A stretch of DNA of 64,000 bases from the NCBI RefSeq assembly GCF_001548375.1, contig NZ_AP017295.1, positions 4,188,501-4,252,500 of the forward strand, given 5' to 3'. A model generated the notes under the pieces. That model worked only from the letters and a program-made list of their open reading frames with translations, was not told the DNA's origin and searched no databases. The first letter of the stretch is position 1. Each line of letters begins with the position of its first letter. Origin of the DNA: Nostoc sp. NIES-3756 (lineage in GTDB: Bacteria > Cyanobacteriota > Cyanobacteriia > Cyanobacteriales > Nostocaceae). A program made the position numbers and the translations under genes. This document shows, piece after piece, positions 33,819 through 44,100 of this stretch.

Positions 33819-34268
33819 CTACTTAAATGTAGGTGCTTGTAACTGACTTTCTAAATCGATACGTAACCACAAATCAACAAAAGACCAGATACAAGGCTGA
33901 TGACTAACTGCAATAAAATTCTCTGGTTTATTAGTAACTATTGCATCTAATTGGTAATGGCTCAGGCAAGCCAACTCAACTGCCGATTCAAAATCATTAA
34001 GGGACAAATAACGTGATTCTTGCAGTACACCTTGGTCAATAGTACAAATTTCCATTTTTTCTTGTAGCCATTCAACTACAATCTCAGAAATATGGGGATT
34101 TTTTAGACAGTAAGTATAAGTAGAAACTTTTTGTAAACCAACATCTGTTAAGTATAGGCGAATAGAATGATGTGATTTGTCTAATAATGCTTTGACATCA
34201 TCAGCAAATTCGGTGCGATTCATGACAGCATCTAATAATAAATCAGTATCAAATAAGATTTTGTACAT
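33819..34268 (-). CDS. PIN-domain protein (VapC-like nuclease)
   Basis: A 149-residue PIN-domain protein. The first acidic residue is in KILFDTDLLLDAVMNR (Asp7), with further acidic positions in SLNDFESAVELACLSHYQLDAIVTNKPENF (about residues 96-125). That is the usual PIN order, so Mg-dependent RNase activity is possible. The start is ATG 34268 with GGAGGAG 6-8 nt upstream; a longer frame begins with TTG at 34295 and was rejected. PIN toxins normally follow an antitoxin gene, but no small antitoxin frame is visible immediately upstream, so this may be a solitary PIN protein. Confidence 0.8.
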   Translation of the reverse strand: MYKILFDTDLLLDAVMNRTEFADDVKALLDKSHHSIRLYLTDVGLQKVSTYTYCLKNPHISEIVVEWLQEKMEICTIDQGVLQESRYLSLNDFESAVELACLSHYQLDAIVTNKPENFIAVSHQPCIWSFVDLWLRIDLESQLQAPTFK

Positions 34269-34773
34269 TTTTCTCCTCCCATATAAAGTCAGCAATCAAT
34301 ACCAAAAACTAGTAAAGTTGATTTATCTGGCATGAAAGTCAGGTATTTTTGTTGTTAGTCAGAAAAATAAAAACCTATTGCTGAAATAAGCCTATTTCTC
34401 TAATACAACCTGCAACATACTAGTTTCGATAGTGATGGCAAATAAAAATGAGACAGGCTAAAATACCGCAAATTTTACTCTACGGTTGATAGAACTAAGG
34501 AACTACGCCGTTTCCAGGGTGTGAAACGTCGTGTTTTGTCCTGTCAAGTTCCATCTAGAGTATTTATAGTTTTTCTCCCTTCGATATTATGCACCTGTCG
34601 GGGAGAAATATGAGGAGGCTCAAAGCTGGAGTAGTGTATTCTGCTCAGACACACACAGAAAACTAACACTCGACTCAGAGTTAAAACAGATGACGAGAAA
34701 CAATTGTTAGTAGTTCCAATCTGAAATTCAATCCACTACTTAACTTAAGGTAAATTCCACAATTAGCAGATTT
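34269..34773. other. Gap without recognised gene
   Basis: About 500 bp between the PIN gene and pxcA. I find no frame over 50 codons with a plausible start, no antitoxin-like gene and no RNA I can name. Near 34494-34560 there is an atypically G+C-balanced stretch that could be transcribed; this is weak. Confidence 0.35.
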
Positions 34774-36162
34774 TTACTCATTCATATTGCGGTATGTAGC
34801 AACGGCAGAAGGCGATATGCGGTTGAGATAACGGAAAATCCAGTATTTAAAAATAGTATCCAAAATCACGGGGAAAGTAGCAATGAATAAAAAGATAAAA
34901 TCCCTACTAGCTGGTAGTCCCCAGTGACGAGATAAACCTTCTAAAATCACTTCCCAGCCATGAGGAGAGTGAAATCCTACGAATACATCAGTAAACAAAA
35001 TAATGATAAATGCTTTGGCGCTATCACTTAACCCATAGACTACATTATCAAAAAATTCTTTGAGTACCATGATAGAAGGCTTGCTTACAACTAGCAGCCA
35101 GATAAATGCACCAACAGAAAAGATGTCAGAAAAAACATTTTTAATTGCATTTGAGCTTTCATGACGAAACTCTAGGGCAATTTCTTCAGCTCTTCTTTTT
35201 ACCTCAGTTTCTATGGCTTCAGCAGAAAGAGGTGGTGCATTACTAATCAGGTTCTCAAATTTGAGCCTTTCTTCAAACCTATGCAATTTTGATAAAGCTT
35301 CTTCCTCCATCTCAGAGTTTAAAAATACCTGCTCTGCTTCCGCAGTTTTAAAATGTTCAAAAATTGGCCCAACAACTAAAGCTTTTGATAACTGATGGGT
35401 TAAAAGAGGTACTATAATTAGTAAAAGAATAAATCTAATTGATATGATACTTCTTCTTTGAGCTTGCCGAAAGTTATTCACAACATCTTTTTCGGCATTG
35501 GGGTCTAATTCAATTTGCAAACGTCCGATGGTACTTAAAATAGAACGAGGCAAAACACCTGTTGTATCTGCTTTACCCCGTGGTCTTTTACTCTGTTCTG
35601 TTCTTCTGACTATTTGTGGGGGTGATGTTGGGGTATAAGTACGCTCAACCAAATTATTTCTATCAATTTCATTTCTATTTGTAGGATAGGTAATTGATTT
35701 ATCATTAATTGGTGCTGAGTTAGTTGTTTTAATCGGTGAATCTGCTACTTCAGATGGTGCAATTTCATCATCGAGAATAGTATATTTAGAAATTATGTCA
35801 TCAATAAATCTTAACTTTTCTAAAACAGCAGCCGGCGTAGGATACTCTATACCTGCTTTACGAGCAGCTTTTGGATTAGATTCATTCGAGAACCAACGAC
35901 TGAAGCGAAATTCAGTTAGCCGCATTCTAGCTATCTTCAATTGTTGGGCTAAATCAGCAGCAAAATAATCCATCACACTGCTACTGTAGATAGGAGAATT
36001 AAAATCTATCTTGTTACCATTAAAATGTTCATTCTCTAAAGCTCTAATATTTAATGCAGCTTTGTAAGCTTCTTCTAAAGAACGTTCTGGAGTGCGTAAA
36101 TACCATCGATAAAGCGATAACACAAAAGGATAAACTTTTTCGCTGAAGATTGTATTCCTCAT
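34774..36162 (-). CDS. pxcA: Proton extrusion protein PxcA (CemA family)
   Basis: A 462-residue protein of the PxcA/CemA family. The N-terminal half (FSEKVYPFVLSLYRWYLRTPERSLEEAYKAALNIRALE) is soluble and followed by a variable Ser/Thr/Pro-rich linker. About four membrane helices lie in the C-terminal part, including IISIRFILLLIIVPLLTH near 240 and SVGAFIWLLVVSKPSIMVLKEF. It ends with the typical 'GWE.....S.HWG...S.....LFIATFPVILDTIFKYWIFRYLNRISPSAVATY'. In Synechocystis the homologue is needed for light-dependent proton extrusion; chloroplast CemA is the relative. Located in the cytoplasmic membrane by inference. ATG at 36162. Confidence 0.92.
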   Translation of the reverse strand: MRNTIFSEKVYPFVLSLYRWYLRTPERSLEEAYKAALNIRALENEHFNGNKIDFNSPIYSSSVMDYFAADLAQQLKIARMRLTEFRFSRWFSNESNPKAARKAGIEYPTPAAVLEKLRFIDDIISKYTILDDEIAPSEVADSPIKTTNSAPINDKSITYPTNRNEIDRNNLVERTYTPTSPPQIVRRTEQSKRPRGKADTTGVLPRSILSTIGRLQIELDPNAEKDVVNNFRQAQRRSIISIRFILLLIIVPLLTHQLSKALVVGPIFEHFKTAEAEQVFLNSEMEEEALSKLHRFEERLKFENLISNAPPLSAEAIETEVKRRAEEIALEFRHESSNAIKNVFSDIFSVGAFIWLLVVSKPSIMVLKEFFDNVVYGLSDSAKAFIIILFTDVFVGFHSPHGWEVILEGLSRHWGLPASRDFIFLFIATFPVILDTIFKYWIFRYLNRISPSAVATYRNMNE

Positions 36163-36257
36163 TTTAGTTGTTGACTCGTAATGATTGAATGAGTGCGATT
36201 TGATAATTTTAAATTAACGCAATAAATATACTAACAAATCTGTTCGGGAGATATTTT

Positions 36258-38570
36258 GTGGTTTCTCATTCTATCTGGATTATTGGCAGTAGCCGCAGTG
36301 GTAAGACCACTCGTTTGATAGAACAATTCTGTTCTTGGATAAATACTGAGCATGGAGTTCATGGATTATTTTATACTAAAAAAGCAAAATTAAAAACAAG
36401 CACTTCCGTATCTCTATCTTTAGATATTCAACAAGCTAAACCCGGAGTTTTAATTTTATCCGCGAATGATGATAATCGCCGACAACTGGGTGATAAAATT
36501 GTTACTAACACTCAAGGAAAATACCCAGTTAGGGTGAAAACTCCATTAGGTTTTTTTCAAGATGACATAGTTTTATTTTGGCCGTTACTGACTCAGTTGC
36601 TGAATCTAAAGGCACAATTTCCTGTAAGATTACGCCCTGAAACAGAACAAGAACTAGCAACAAAACTTTGGCGATCGCAGTTAGATACAGAAACTTTACA
36701 ACGTGCGGGAGTAAATGAGTATCGCTTAGTCAGGCGTATTTTAGATTTGATGCAGTTAGCAGCATATAGTGGTACACCCTGCGAAAATATTGCTGAGGTT
36801 TTGCAAACAGGACTAGAAGATAATAACGTCGATTTAGAACCACAATTCTTGGCATCTTTATTATTAGATTGGCGTAATTGGTGTTTAGAGCGGGGATTTT
36901 TAACTTATGGGATTATTACTGAACTTTATGGACAGCACCTGTTAAATCATGAGAATTACCAGCAACACCTAGCTAAAAGATATCAAGCGGTGCTAGCTGA
37001 TGATGTGGATGAATATCCGGGTGTGGTGAGGAACTTATTCGAGGTGCTGTTAGACCAAGGAGCGATCGCCGCCTTTAGTTACAATCCTGATGGGGGGGTG
37101 CGGTTGGGATTAGGAGCCGATCCTGAATACATGGCAGGTTTAGCAAAACGCTGTCAGGTCGAAACCTTGGCGGGTGCAACAGAATCCTTAGCTGATAGGC
37201 TAGTTGGGCCAATGGTGGAATCACTCACCGAACCCATGTTTTTGTCTGGTTTACCATCGATAGTCAAGTCAATTCAAACCACATCCCGCGCTCAACTATT
37301 GCGCCAAACCGCCGAAGTCATTGCCAACGCCATCAAATCGGGAGATGTACAACCAGAACAGGTAGCCATCATCGCTCCAGGTTTAGATGCGATCGCCCGT
37401 TATACAATCATAGAAATTCTTACCAAGCAAAATATCCCCGTTGAATCCCTCAACGACCAACGCCCCCTGATTAGCTCCCCAGTCATCAGAGCATTACTCA
37501 CCATGATGGCGCTAGTTTACCCAGGTTTGGGACGCTTGGTAGACAGAGATGCAGTGGCTGAGATGCTAGTAGTCCTCAGCCGCAAACCAGAACCCCCCCA
37601 AACCCCTGCCCCACTCCCCACCAATATTGACCCAGTAAGAGCCGGATTAATTGCTGACTACTGCTTCGTTCCCCATCCCGACCACCCCAACTTGCTACCT
37701 GTCACCAGCTTTGAACGCTGGGATAGGATTGGTTACGCCGCCACCACAGCCTATGGTGAAATATTACAGTGGTTAGAAGAACAGCGATCGCAACAAGAAC
37801 TCCGCCTCATCCCTAGCCCCATCTCCCTTTTAGATAGAGCAATACAGCGCTTTTTGTGGAACGGTAGCAACCTCCCCTATGACCAACTAGCCGCCCTGCG
37901 AGAACTGTTAGAAACAGCACAACATTACTGGGAAATTGAGACGAGGTTAAAGCAAAGTAGGGGAGCAGGAGAAGAAATTCTTAGTCAAGAGTCAATAGTC
38001 AACAGTCAACCCTCCGGGTTCGGCAGTTCGGACTCGACGGGAACCGCCTTGGCGAAGCCTCTGTCTACGACACGCTTCGCGAACGTAGAGAAGACTCCGA
38101 CTGCCTCACAGTCAATAGTTAACAACACTATCGCCGAATTTATTCAACTACTGCGCCGGGGTACTATCACAGCCAACCCTTACCCCCTACGTCCCATTGG
38201 TTCAGTGAGAAAAGCTGTCACCCTAGCAACTATTTTCCAATATCGCGCTAGTAGAAGATTTCACCAGTGGCATTTTTGGCTGGATGCTGGTTCGCCTCTG
38301 TGGGCTAAGGGTGGTGCAGCCACCTTGTTTGGTGCGCCGTTTTTCTTACAAAATAGGTTGGGACAGCCTTGGACAGCAGAGGATGAGAAATCAGCAGAAC
38401 AAACCCGACTCCAACGAATTTTGTCTGACTTGTTATCTCGCGTATCCCAGAGGATTTATCTTTGTCATAGCGATTTAGCCGTTAATGGACAAGAACAATT
38501 GGGGCCTTTGTTACCCTTAGTCCATGCTGCTGTATCGATGGAGTTGGAAACGGCTGATACTAATTCGTAA
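36258..38570 (+). CDS. AddB/RecB-like P-loop protein (helicase-nuclease family, divergent)
   Basis: A 770-residue protein with an N-terminal Walker A IIGSSRSGKTTR (residues 8-19), a Walker B-like LADDVDEYPG near 250 and a UvrD-C-like segment (QPEQVAIIAPGLDAIARYTIIEILTKQNIPVE, then SSPVIRALLTMM) near 370-415. The layout is that of AddB/RecB-type superfamily 1 proteins, annotated in cyanobacteria as recombinase-like; I see no C-terminal nuclease motif. The start is GTG at 36258 with GGGAG 7 nt upstream. Residues ~575-620 are encoded by repeat DNA (37983-38122) inserted in frame, and the last residues TNS plus stop come from a heptamer repeat, so the C-terminus has been edited by repeats. Confidence 0.7.
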   Translation: MVSHSIWIIGSSRSGKTTRLIEQFCSWINTEHGVHGLFYTKKAKLKTSTSVSLSLDIQQAKPGVLILSANDDNRRQLGDKIVTNTQGKYPVRVKTPLGFFQDDIVLFWPLLTQLLNLKAQFPVRLRPETEQELATKLWRSQLDTETLQRAGVNEYRLVRRILDLMQLAAYSGTPCENIAEVLQTGLEDNNVDLEPQFLASLLLDWRNWCLERGFLTYGIITELYGQHLLNHENYQQHLAKRYQAVLADDVDEYPGVVRNLFEVLLDQGAIAAFSYNPDGGVRLGLGADPEYMAGLAKRCQVETLAGATESLADRLVGPMVESLTEPMFLSGLPSIVKSIQTTSRAQLLRQTAEVIANAIKSGDVQPEQVAIIAPGLDAIARYTIIEILTKQNIPVESLNDQRPLISSPVIRALLTMMALVYPGLGRLVDRDAVAEMLVVLSRKPEPPQTPAPLPTNIDPVRAGLIADYCFVPHPDHPNLLPVTSFERWDRIGYAATTAYGEILQWLEEQRSQQELRLIPSPISLLDRAIQRFLWNGSNLPYDQLAALRELLETAQHYWEIETRLKQSRGAGEEILSQESIVNSQPSGFGSSDSTGTALAKPLSTTRFANVEKTPTASQSIVNNTIAEFIQLLRRGTITANPYPLRPIGSVRKAVTLATIFQYRASRRFHQWHFWLDAGSPLWAKGGAATLFGAPFFLQNRLGQPWTAEDEKSAEQTRLQRILSDLLSRVSQRIYLCHSDLAVNGQEQLGPLLPLVHAAVSMELETADTNS
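37983..38122. repeat. Repeat element inside a coding sequence
   Basis: Contains GAGTCAATAGTCAACAGTCAA-type units at both ends and, between them, a G+C-rich block with CTACGACACGCTTCGCGAACG. Close relatives of this block lie at 48605-48650 and near 22610-22650 in spacers. It keeps the reading frame of the 770-residue protein open. Confidence 0.75.
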
Positions 38571-38588
38571 TTCGTAATTCGTAATTAA
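38561..38588. repeat. Heptamer repeat forming the 3' end of a gene
   Basis: Four AATTCGT units. The first supplies the last codons (AAT TCG TAA) of the upstream AddB-like gene. Confidence 0.85.
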
Positions 38589-38798
38589 TAATGAGTGCAA
38601 AAGTCCTGTTATGACTGGTTTTCAAGGATTGATTTTAGTCTTCAAAAAATACTATTTGTACTAATTTGGTATTACAGTGGATCATCTTTGTAGTGGAATC
38701 CCTACTCCTATTTTCACAACAGATTCCGCCTGCGATCGCAGAAGACGGAAAATTTTCAGTACATTAAAGATGTATATAAAAACTCACACTTACCATCA

Positions 38799-39467
38799 AT
38801 GGCACTATTTGGATTTGGTAAAAAACTAGAAATACCCACCCCTGAAAAAGCTTTACCAGGAAGGGCGCAAACAATGCCAGTACCGGCTAACCACCATGTC
38901 AATAAAAACCGCCTCAAACCCCCTTTTCCCGAAGGATTAGAAACAGCGCTGTTTGGTTTGGGCTGTTTTTGGGGAGCCGAACGGAAGTTTTGGCAACAGC
39001 CAGGAGTTTATACTACAGCCGTTGGTTACGCTGCTGGTTTGACACCCAACCCCACCTATGACGAAGTATGTACGGGTTTGACCGGTCACAACGAAGTAGT
39101 ATTGGTGGTATTTGACCCCAAAGTCATTAGTTACACCCAATTACTCAAGGTTTTTTGGGAAAGCCACAACCCCACCCAAGGAATGCGCCAAGGTAATGAC
39201 GTAGGTACTCAGTATCGTTCTGGTATTTATGTTTATTCCGACGAGCAAAGACAGCTAGCCCAAGCTTCACGCGATGCTTATCAGCAAGCTCTCAGCGACG
39301 CAGGTTATGGGCAAATTACCACAGAAATTCTTGATGCACCTGAGTTTTACTACGCCGAAGCCTATCATCAGCAATACCTAGCTAAAAATCCCAATGGTTA
39401 TTGCGGTTTAGGTGGGACGAATGTTTCTTGTCCTGTGGGTGTGTTTGAGTCTTCGGTGAATGGGTAG
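38799..39467 (+). CDS. msrA: Peptide methionine sulfoxide reductase MsrA
   Basis: A 222-residue MsrA. The catalytic motif [11 protein letters not shown] (Cys at about residue 52) is followed by [33 protein letters not shown] and the substrate-pocket segment [26 protein letters not shown]. The C-terminal part has EDYHQ-like [16 protein letters not shown], with a possible resolving Cys in GYC and SCPVG. It reduces methionine-S-sulfoxide in proteins using thioredoxin. The first ~40 residues are a cyanobacterium-type extension. ATG at 38799. Single gene, not obviously in an operon. Confidence 0.95.
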   Translation: MALFGFGKKLEIPTPEKALPGRAQTMPVPANHHVNKNRLKPPFPEGLETALFGLGCFWGAERKFWQQPGVYTTAVGYAAGLTPNPTYDEVCTGLTGHNEVVLVVFDPKVISYTQLLKVFWESHNPTQGMRQGNDVGTQYRSGIYVYSDEQRQLAQASRDAYQQALSDAGYGQITTEILDAPEFYYAEAYHQQYLAKNPNGYCGLGGTNVSCPVGVFESSVNG

Positions 39468-39475
39468 AGTTGGAG

Positions 39476-39665
39476 ATGAGGGAGATGAGGGAGATGTGGT
39501 TCGACTGCGCTCACCAATCGGGAGATGAGGGAGATGAGGGAGATAAAACTTTCTTCGCTTTTCACTTCCTACCCAGCACTCAGCACTCTCAACTCAGCAC
39601 TCTCAACTCAGCACTCTCAACTCAGCACTCTCAACTCAGCACTCTCAACTCAGCACTCAGCACTC
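39476..39665. repeat. Two tandem repeat blocks (GATGAGGGA and CTCAGCACTCTCAA)
   Basis: First a GAGATGAGG array (39476-39545), interrupted by a non-repeat patch, then six copies of a 14-bp CTCAGCACTCTCAA unit (about 39573-39665). They fill the gap between msrA and the convergent kinase. The 70-residue frame across them is repeat translation. Confidence 0.85.
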
Positions 39666-40856
39666 CTAAAAGACTGATTTGAGTAGGAAAAACGCACCTA
39701 CCCACAACATAATACTAACGGGTGCGCCTATTAAAATGCCGGCGATCGCCCAGCCGCGCTGATGGGCTTGGAAATGTTCGATACTGCGCCAGCGTCTACT
39801 TTTCCAAGCCCACTCGTTACCTTTTGCGCCTAAGGCGATCGTTGTAATCCAACCAACTTGGGGTATAAAACAAAATAAGCCCACCCATACTTGATTAGTC
39901 CACAACCATACCCAAGGGAGTAAAAACGCGCCCCAGTTCCAACCCAAAATTTCTTCTGGCACTTCTTCATAAATATTATTAATGCCACAACCAGAATTAT
40001 TAATGAATTTTTTTGCTGGAACTGAACGCTGATTTTTGGTTGATTTAACTATGCCGGATTTGAGAGTATCTAAAGCTTGACGTGCATTAGTAAAACGTTT
40101 TTCTGGTGCTGGCTCTGTTAGCTTTTGTAACCAGCCTACAAAACCAGGACTGAGATTCACAAGATTAGTAAATTGTAGGCGTAAATCTTGCTGGGGTAAT
40201 TCAGCCGGAGGAATATTAGTTAACAGATGAATTAAAGTTGCTCCGAGTGCATACAAATCTGATGCGGGAACAGCACGACCACCATATTGTTCCATCGGTG
40301 CATAACCGTAAGTCCCTACAACGGTAAAAGTTACCCCTTCTTTAGCAGCTTTGTCTTGAACTGCACCAAAATCTACTAAATAAATCTGCTCATCCTCACC
40401 CCAAATTAAATTACTGGGTTTAATATCTCGATGCAAAACACCGGGGTTTAACTCATGTAAATATATGAGAATTTTTAACAACTCAGCCGCGATTTTCTTC
40501 GCTTGCTTTTCCGTAAATCTTTTACCATCAGCTAATTTCTCTTTGAGCGATTCCCCAGGAATATATTCCTGTACTAAACCAAACCACAATGAGCGGTCAT
40601 CAATGCAGAAATAATCAATATATTGAGGAATGCGGGGATGATTAAGATGCTTGAGAATTTGTACTTCCCGTTCAAAAAGTTTTAGGTCATCCCACTGTAC
40701 ACTACCACCAAAAGCCAGGAGCTTAACTACAACTAGCGCATTTTCAGGATCAGCCGCTTGTAAGTCTTTGGCTAACCAAGTTTGCCTTATGCCATTATTA
40801 CCTAGTTGACGTTGGACTTGATAACGGTCGTGCAATATTTGTTCTAGTTGCAGCAT
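39666..40856 (-). CDS. Serine/threonine protein kinase with C-terminal membrane segment
   Basis: A 396-residue Hanks-type kinase. The domain (~10-270) contains ATP Lys in ALVVVKLLAFGG, the catalytic loop HRDIKPSNLIW, DFG in YLVDFGAVQDKA, and the APMEQYGGRAVPASDLYALGATL motif with the SDLYALG seen in cyanobacterial kinases. All catalytic residues are present. Residues ~300-396 hold two to three hydrophobic segments (GAFLLPWVWLWTNQVWVGLFCFIP and GWAIAGILIGAPVSIMLWVGAFFLL), so the enzyme is probably membrane-anchored with the kinase in the cytoplasm. ATG at 40856. Substrates are unknown. Confidence 0.92.
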   Translation of the reverse strand: MLQLEQILHDRYQVQRQLGNNGIRQTWLAKDLQAADPENALVVVKLLAFGGSVQWDDLKLFEREVQILKHLNHPRIPQYIDYFCIDDRSLWFGLVQEYIPGESLKEKLADGKRFTEKQAKKIAAELLKILIYLHELNPGVLHRDIKPSNLIWGEDEQIYLVDFGAVQDKAAKEGVTFTVVGTYGYAPMEQYGGRAVPASDLYALGATLIHLLTNIPPAELPQQDLRLQFTNLVNLSPGFVGWLQKLTEPAPEKRFTNARQALDTLKSGIVKSTKNQRSVPAKKFINNSGCGINNIYEEVPEEILGWNWGAFLLPWVWLWTNQVWVGLFCFIPQVGWITTIALGAKGNEWAWKSRRWRSIEHFQAHQRGWAIAGILIGAPVSIMLWVGAFFLLKSVF

Positions 40857-41167
40857 CTAGACACCTGCTAGCAATTTACGTAAAAGTAATTCCCCTAATA
40901 TTTAGGATAGTCAAAAATTAGGGGAGTCGGCAGTAGGTAGTAGGGAGTTAGTATTTCTTGATTTTGAATCAATATACTTTCTATCGTGTTTCGGGAAAAT
41001 TCACCCTAGAGATAGATGAACTGCAATAAGTATAGTAAAATCGGCTGATTTTTGTCGAAATTTTGTAGTATTTATTTTAAATATCGGCTACTTTGTAATA
41101 GTTAAGAATAGCAAACTATAGCTCTCGATCAACCGAGCTTTCGCATCTTGATTCGGGGACTATCACC
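40857..41167. other. Divergent promoter region
   Basis: 311 bp between the leftward kinase and the rightward hybrid kinase, AT-rich; no specific sites recognised. Confidence 0.4.
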
Positions 41168-44100
41168 GTGATCCACGAGATGAACTCTAAGATTTACGAA
41201 AATCTCTTTATTGGCGATAGTGAGATGGCGGCGCTGATGCGATCGCACGATTGGGTGCAAACGCCGCTCGGTGCAGTGGAAACATGGTCACAGAGCTTGA
41301 AAACGGCTGTGCGGATTATGTTGACATCTCGCCAAGCTATGTTTGTCTGGTGGGGTGACGAACTAATCAATTTATACAACGATGCCTATAGAGCCATTCT
41401 CGGTGGTAAACATCCAGAAGCGTTAGGAAAGCCTGCGGCGATCGTTTGGCGAGAAATTTGGCATCAAGTAGGGCCGCGTGCAGAAACAGCGCTTTTTCAA
41501 AATCAAGGAACCTACGATGAAGCGCTATTGCTGATTATGGAGCGCAATGGCTACCCCGAGGAAACTTACTACACTTTTTCCTATAGCCCTGTGCCGAATG
41601 ATGATGGTAGCACCGGCGGCATTATCTGTGCCAATACAGAGGATACACCCCGGATTATTGGGGAGCGGCAATTAGCACTGTTAAAAGAACTGGCAGCCAA
41701 AACAGCAGACGCACGCACATTTGAGCAAGCCTGCATTCTCAGCACAAGCTGTCTGGCAACCAACCCCTACGACCTGCCGTTTGCCATGATTTATTTGGTT
41801 GACTCGGAACGGCAATGTGTCACCTTAGCGGGAACCTGCGGAATTGAGCGAGGACACCTAGAAGTTCCCGAAACTATTGCCCTGGAAGATGATTCATGGC
41901 ACTTAGCCGAGGTGTTATCAACTCATCAACCCTATATAATTTCTGATTTAAGACAATTTGGTGATTTGCCGACAGGAGTCTGGAATAGACCACCCCAGCA
42001 AGCAGCCGTAGTTGCGATCGCACCCTCAGGACGCACAGGCAAAGCTGGGGTATTGGTGGCAGCTTTAAACCCATTCCGGTTATTTGATGATAACTACCAA
42101 GGATTCCTGAATCTTGTATCAGCCCAAATTGCTGCCAGCATTGCCAATGCTCAAGCGTATGAGGAAGAACGCAAACGCGCCGAAGCTCTAGCAGAACTAG
42201 ACCACGCCAAAACCACCTTTTTTAGTAATGTTTCTCACGAATTTCGGACTCCCTTAACTTTAATGTTGAGTCCGTTAGAAGACCTCTTAGCAGCAGATGA
42301 CTTGCCAGCAGAGCAACAGCAAGAGTTAAGCTTGATTCATCGCAACGGCTTACGCTTATTGAAGTTGGTCAATACCCTCTTAGATTTTTCGCGGATAGAA
42401 GCAGGACGGGTGCAAGCAGTTTATGAACCGACAGACTTAGCCGCTTTCACTGCCGAATTAGCTAGTATTTTTCGCTCAGCGATTGAGCAGGCAGGGTTAC
42501 AGTACATCATCAACTGTGAACCACTGGCAGAACCCGTGTATGTTGATCGCCAAATGTGGGAGAAGATTATTCTTAATCTACTCTCGAATGCCTTTAAGTT
42601 TACCTTTGCTGGGGCGATCGCCATTACTCTCCAACAGGCACAACAACAGGTAGAATTAACAGTAAGTGATACGGGAATCGGTATTCCTCAATCAGAATTA
42701 CCCCTCTTGTTTGAGCGATTTCACCGTGTCGAGGGAGCGCGGGGCAGAACTCAAGAAGGTTCAGGAATTGGGTTGGCCTTAGTTCAGGAATTAGTGCGGT
42801 TACATGGTGGTCAGGTGCAGGTTGCCAGTATAGAAGGCCAAGGTACAACCTTTACTATCACCATTCCTGTAGGCACATCCCATTTACCACCCGATAGAAT
42901 CCAAGCAACACGCACTCAAGTTTCCACCGCTTTGGGTGCTGCTCCTTATATTGAGGAAGCCTTGCGGTGGTTGCCCCAAGAGAGTGAGGGGAGTATTCGC
43001 CTAGCATCTGATAGGGAAGATTTCTTCGATAGTGACTCTTTTTCTCCTCCAGCCTCCTCAGTTTCCCCAACCCCCCCAGCCCAGATTCTGCTGGTGGATG
43101 ACAACGCAGATATGCGGGAGTATGTGCGGCGATTGTTGAGTAGGTATTATGTAGTAGAGGCGGCAACTGACGGAATAGCGGCGTTAGAGGTAATTGCTCA
43201 TCATCTTCCAGATTTAGTGCTGACAGATGTGATGATGCCACGCATGGACGGCTTTGGTCTACTTAATGCCTTGCGCAGTGACAGTCGCACCAGGGAAATT
43301 CCGATTATTTTGCTTTCTGCTAGAGCCGGAGAAGAAGCCAAAGTTGAAGGATTAGCAGCCGGAGCCGATGATTATCTCATCAAGCCCTTTTCCGCGCGGG
43401 AATTGTTGGCGCGAGTTGAGGCAACTTTGAAGCTGTCCCAATTGCGGCGAGATGCGATGCAGCAGGAGCAGAAGTTGCGATTTGAAGCCCAAAAGGCAAA
43501 ACAGCATGTAGAAACTATCTTGTCAAGTATTAATGATGGGTTTTATGTACTTGACCGCGACTGGCGATATATCTACGTTAACGATCGCCTATGTGAGATT
43601 CTGAGGATGAAGCGTGAGCAAATTCTTAATCACAGCATTTGGGACTTGTTCGCCGATACCGTTGATACTGATGTTTATATTCAATTCCACCGCGCGTTTA
43701 ATGAGCAAAAACCAGTCCAGTTTGAGTATTTTTATGCTACTTGGAATTGTTGGTATGAACACCGGGTTTATCCTTCACCCGATGGGCTGACGGTTTTTGC
43801 GGCTGATATCACCGAACGCAAACAAGGCGAACTCGAACGAGAACAATTACTTGGCCGTGAACGCCACTACGTTAATCAATTGCAGGGATTAACTACAGCT
43901 GCCCTGGCAATCAATTCTGCCCTTTCTGTAGAACAGGTGTTGCAGGTAATTACAGATCAAGCAGCATCTATCATTGGTACTCACCAGTGTGTTACCAGTA
44001 TGACGATTGACCAGAACTGGGTGCAGGCAATTACAGCCATCTATTTATCCGATAAGTATGCTCAGTGGCGCAATTACCATGAAAAGCCAGATGGGTCTGG

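Noticed and set aside
39470..39682. 70-residue frame after msrA
   Set aside because: It runs through two tandem repeat arrays and overlaps the end of the convergent kinase gene.
42858..43241. Minus-strand frames within the double hybrid kinase and other large genes
   Set aside because: Shadow frames opposite strongly supported coding sequence.
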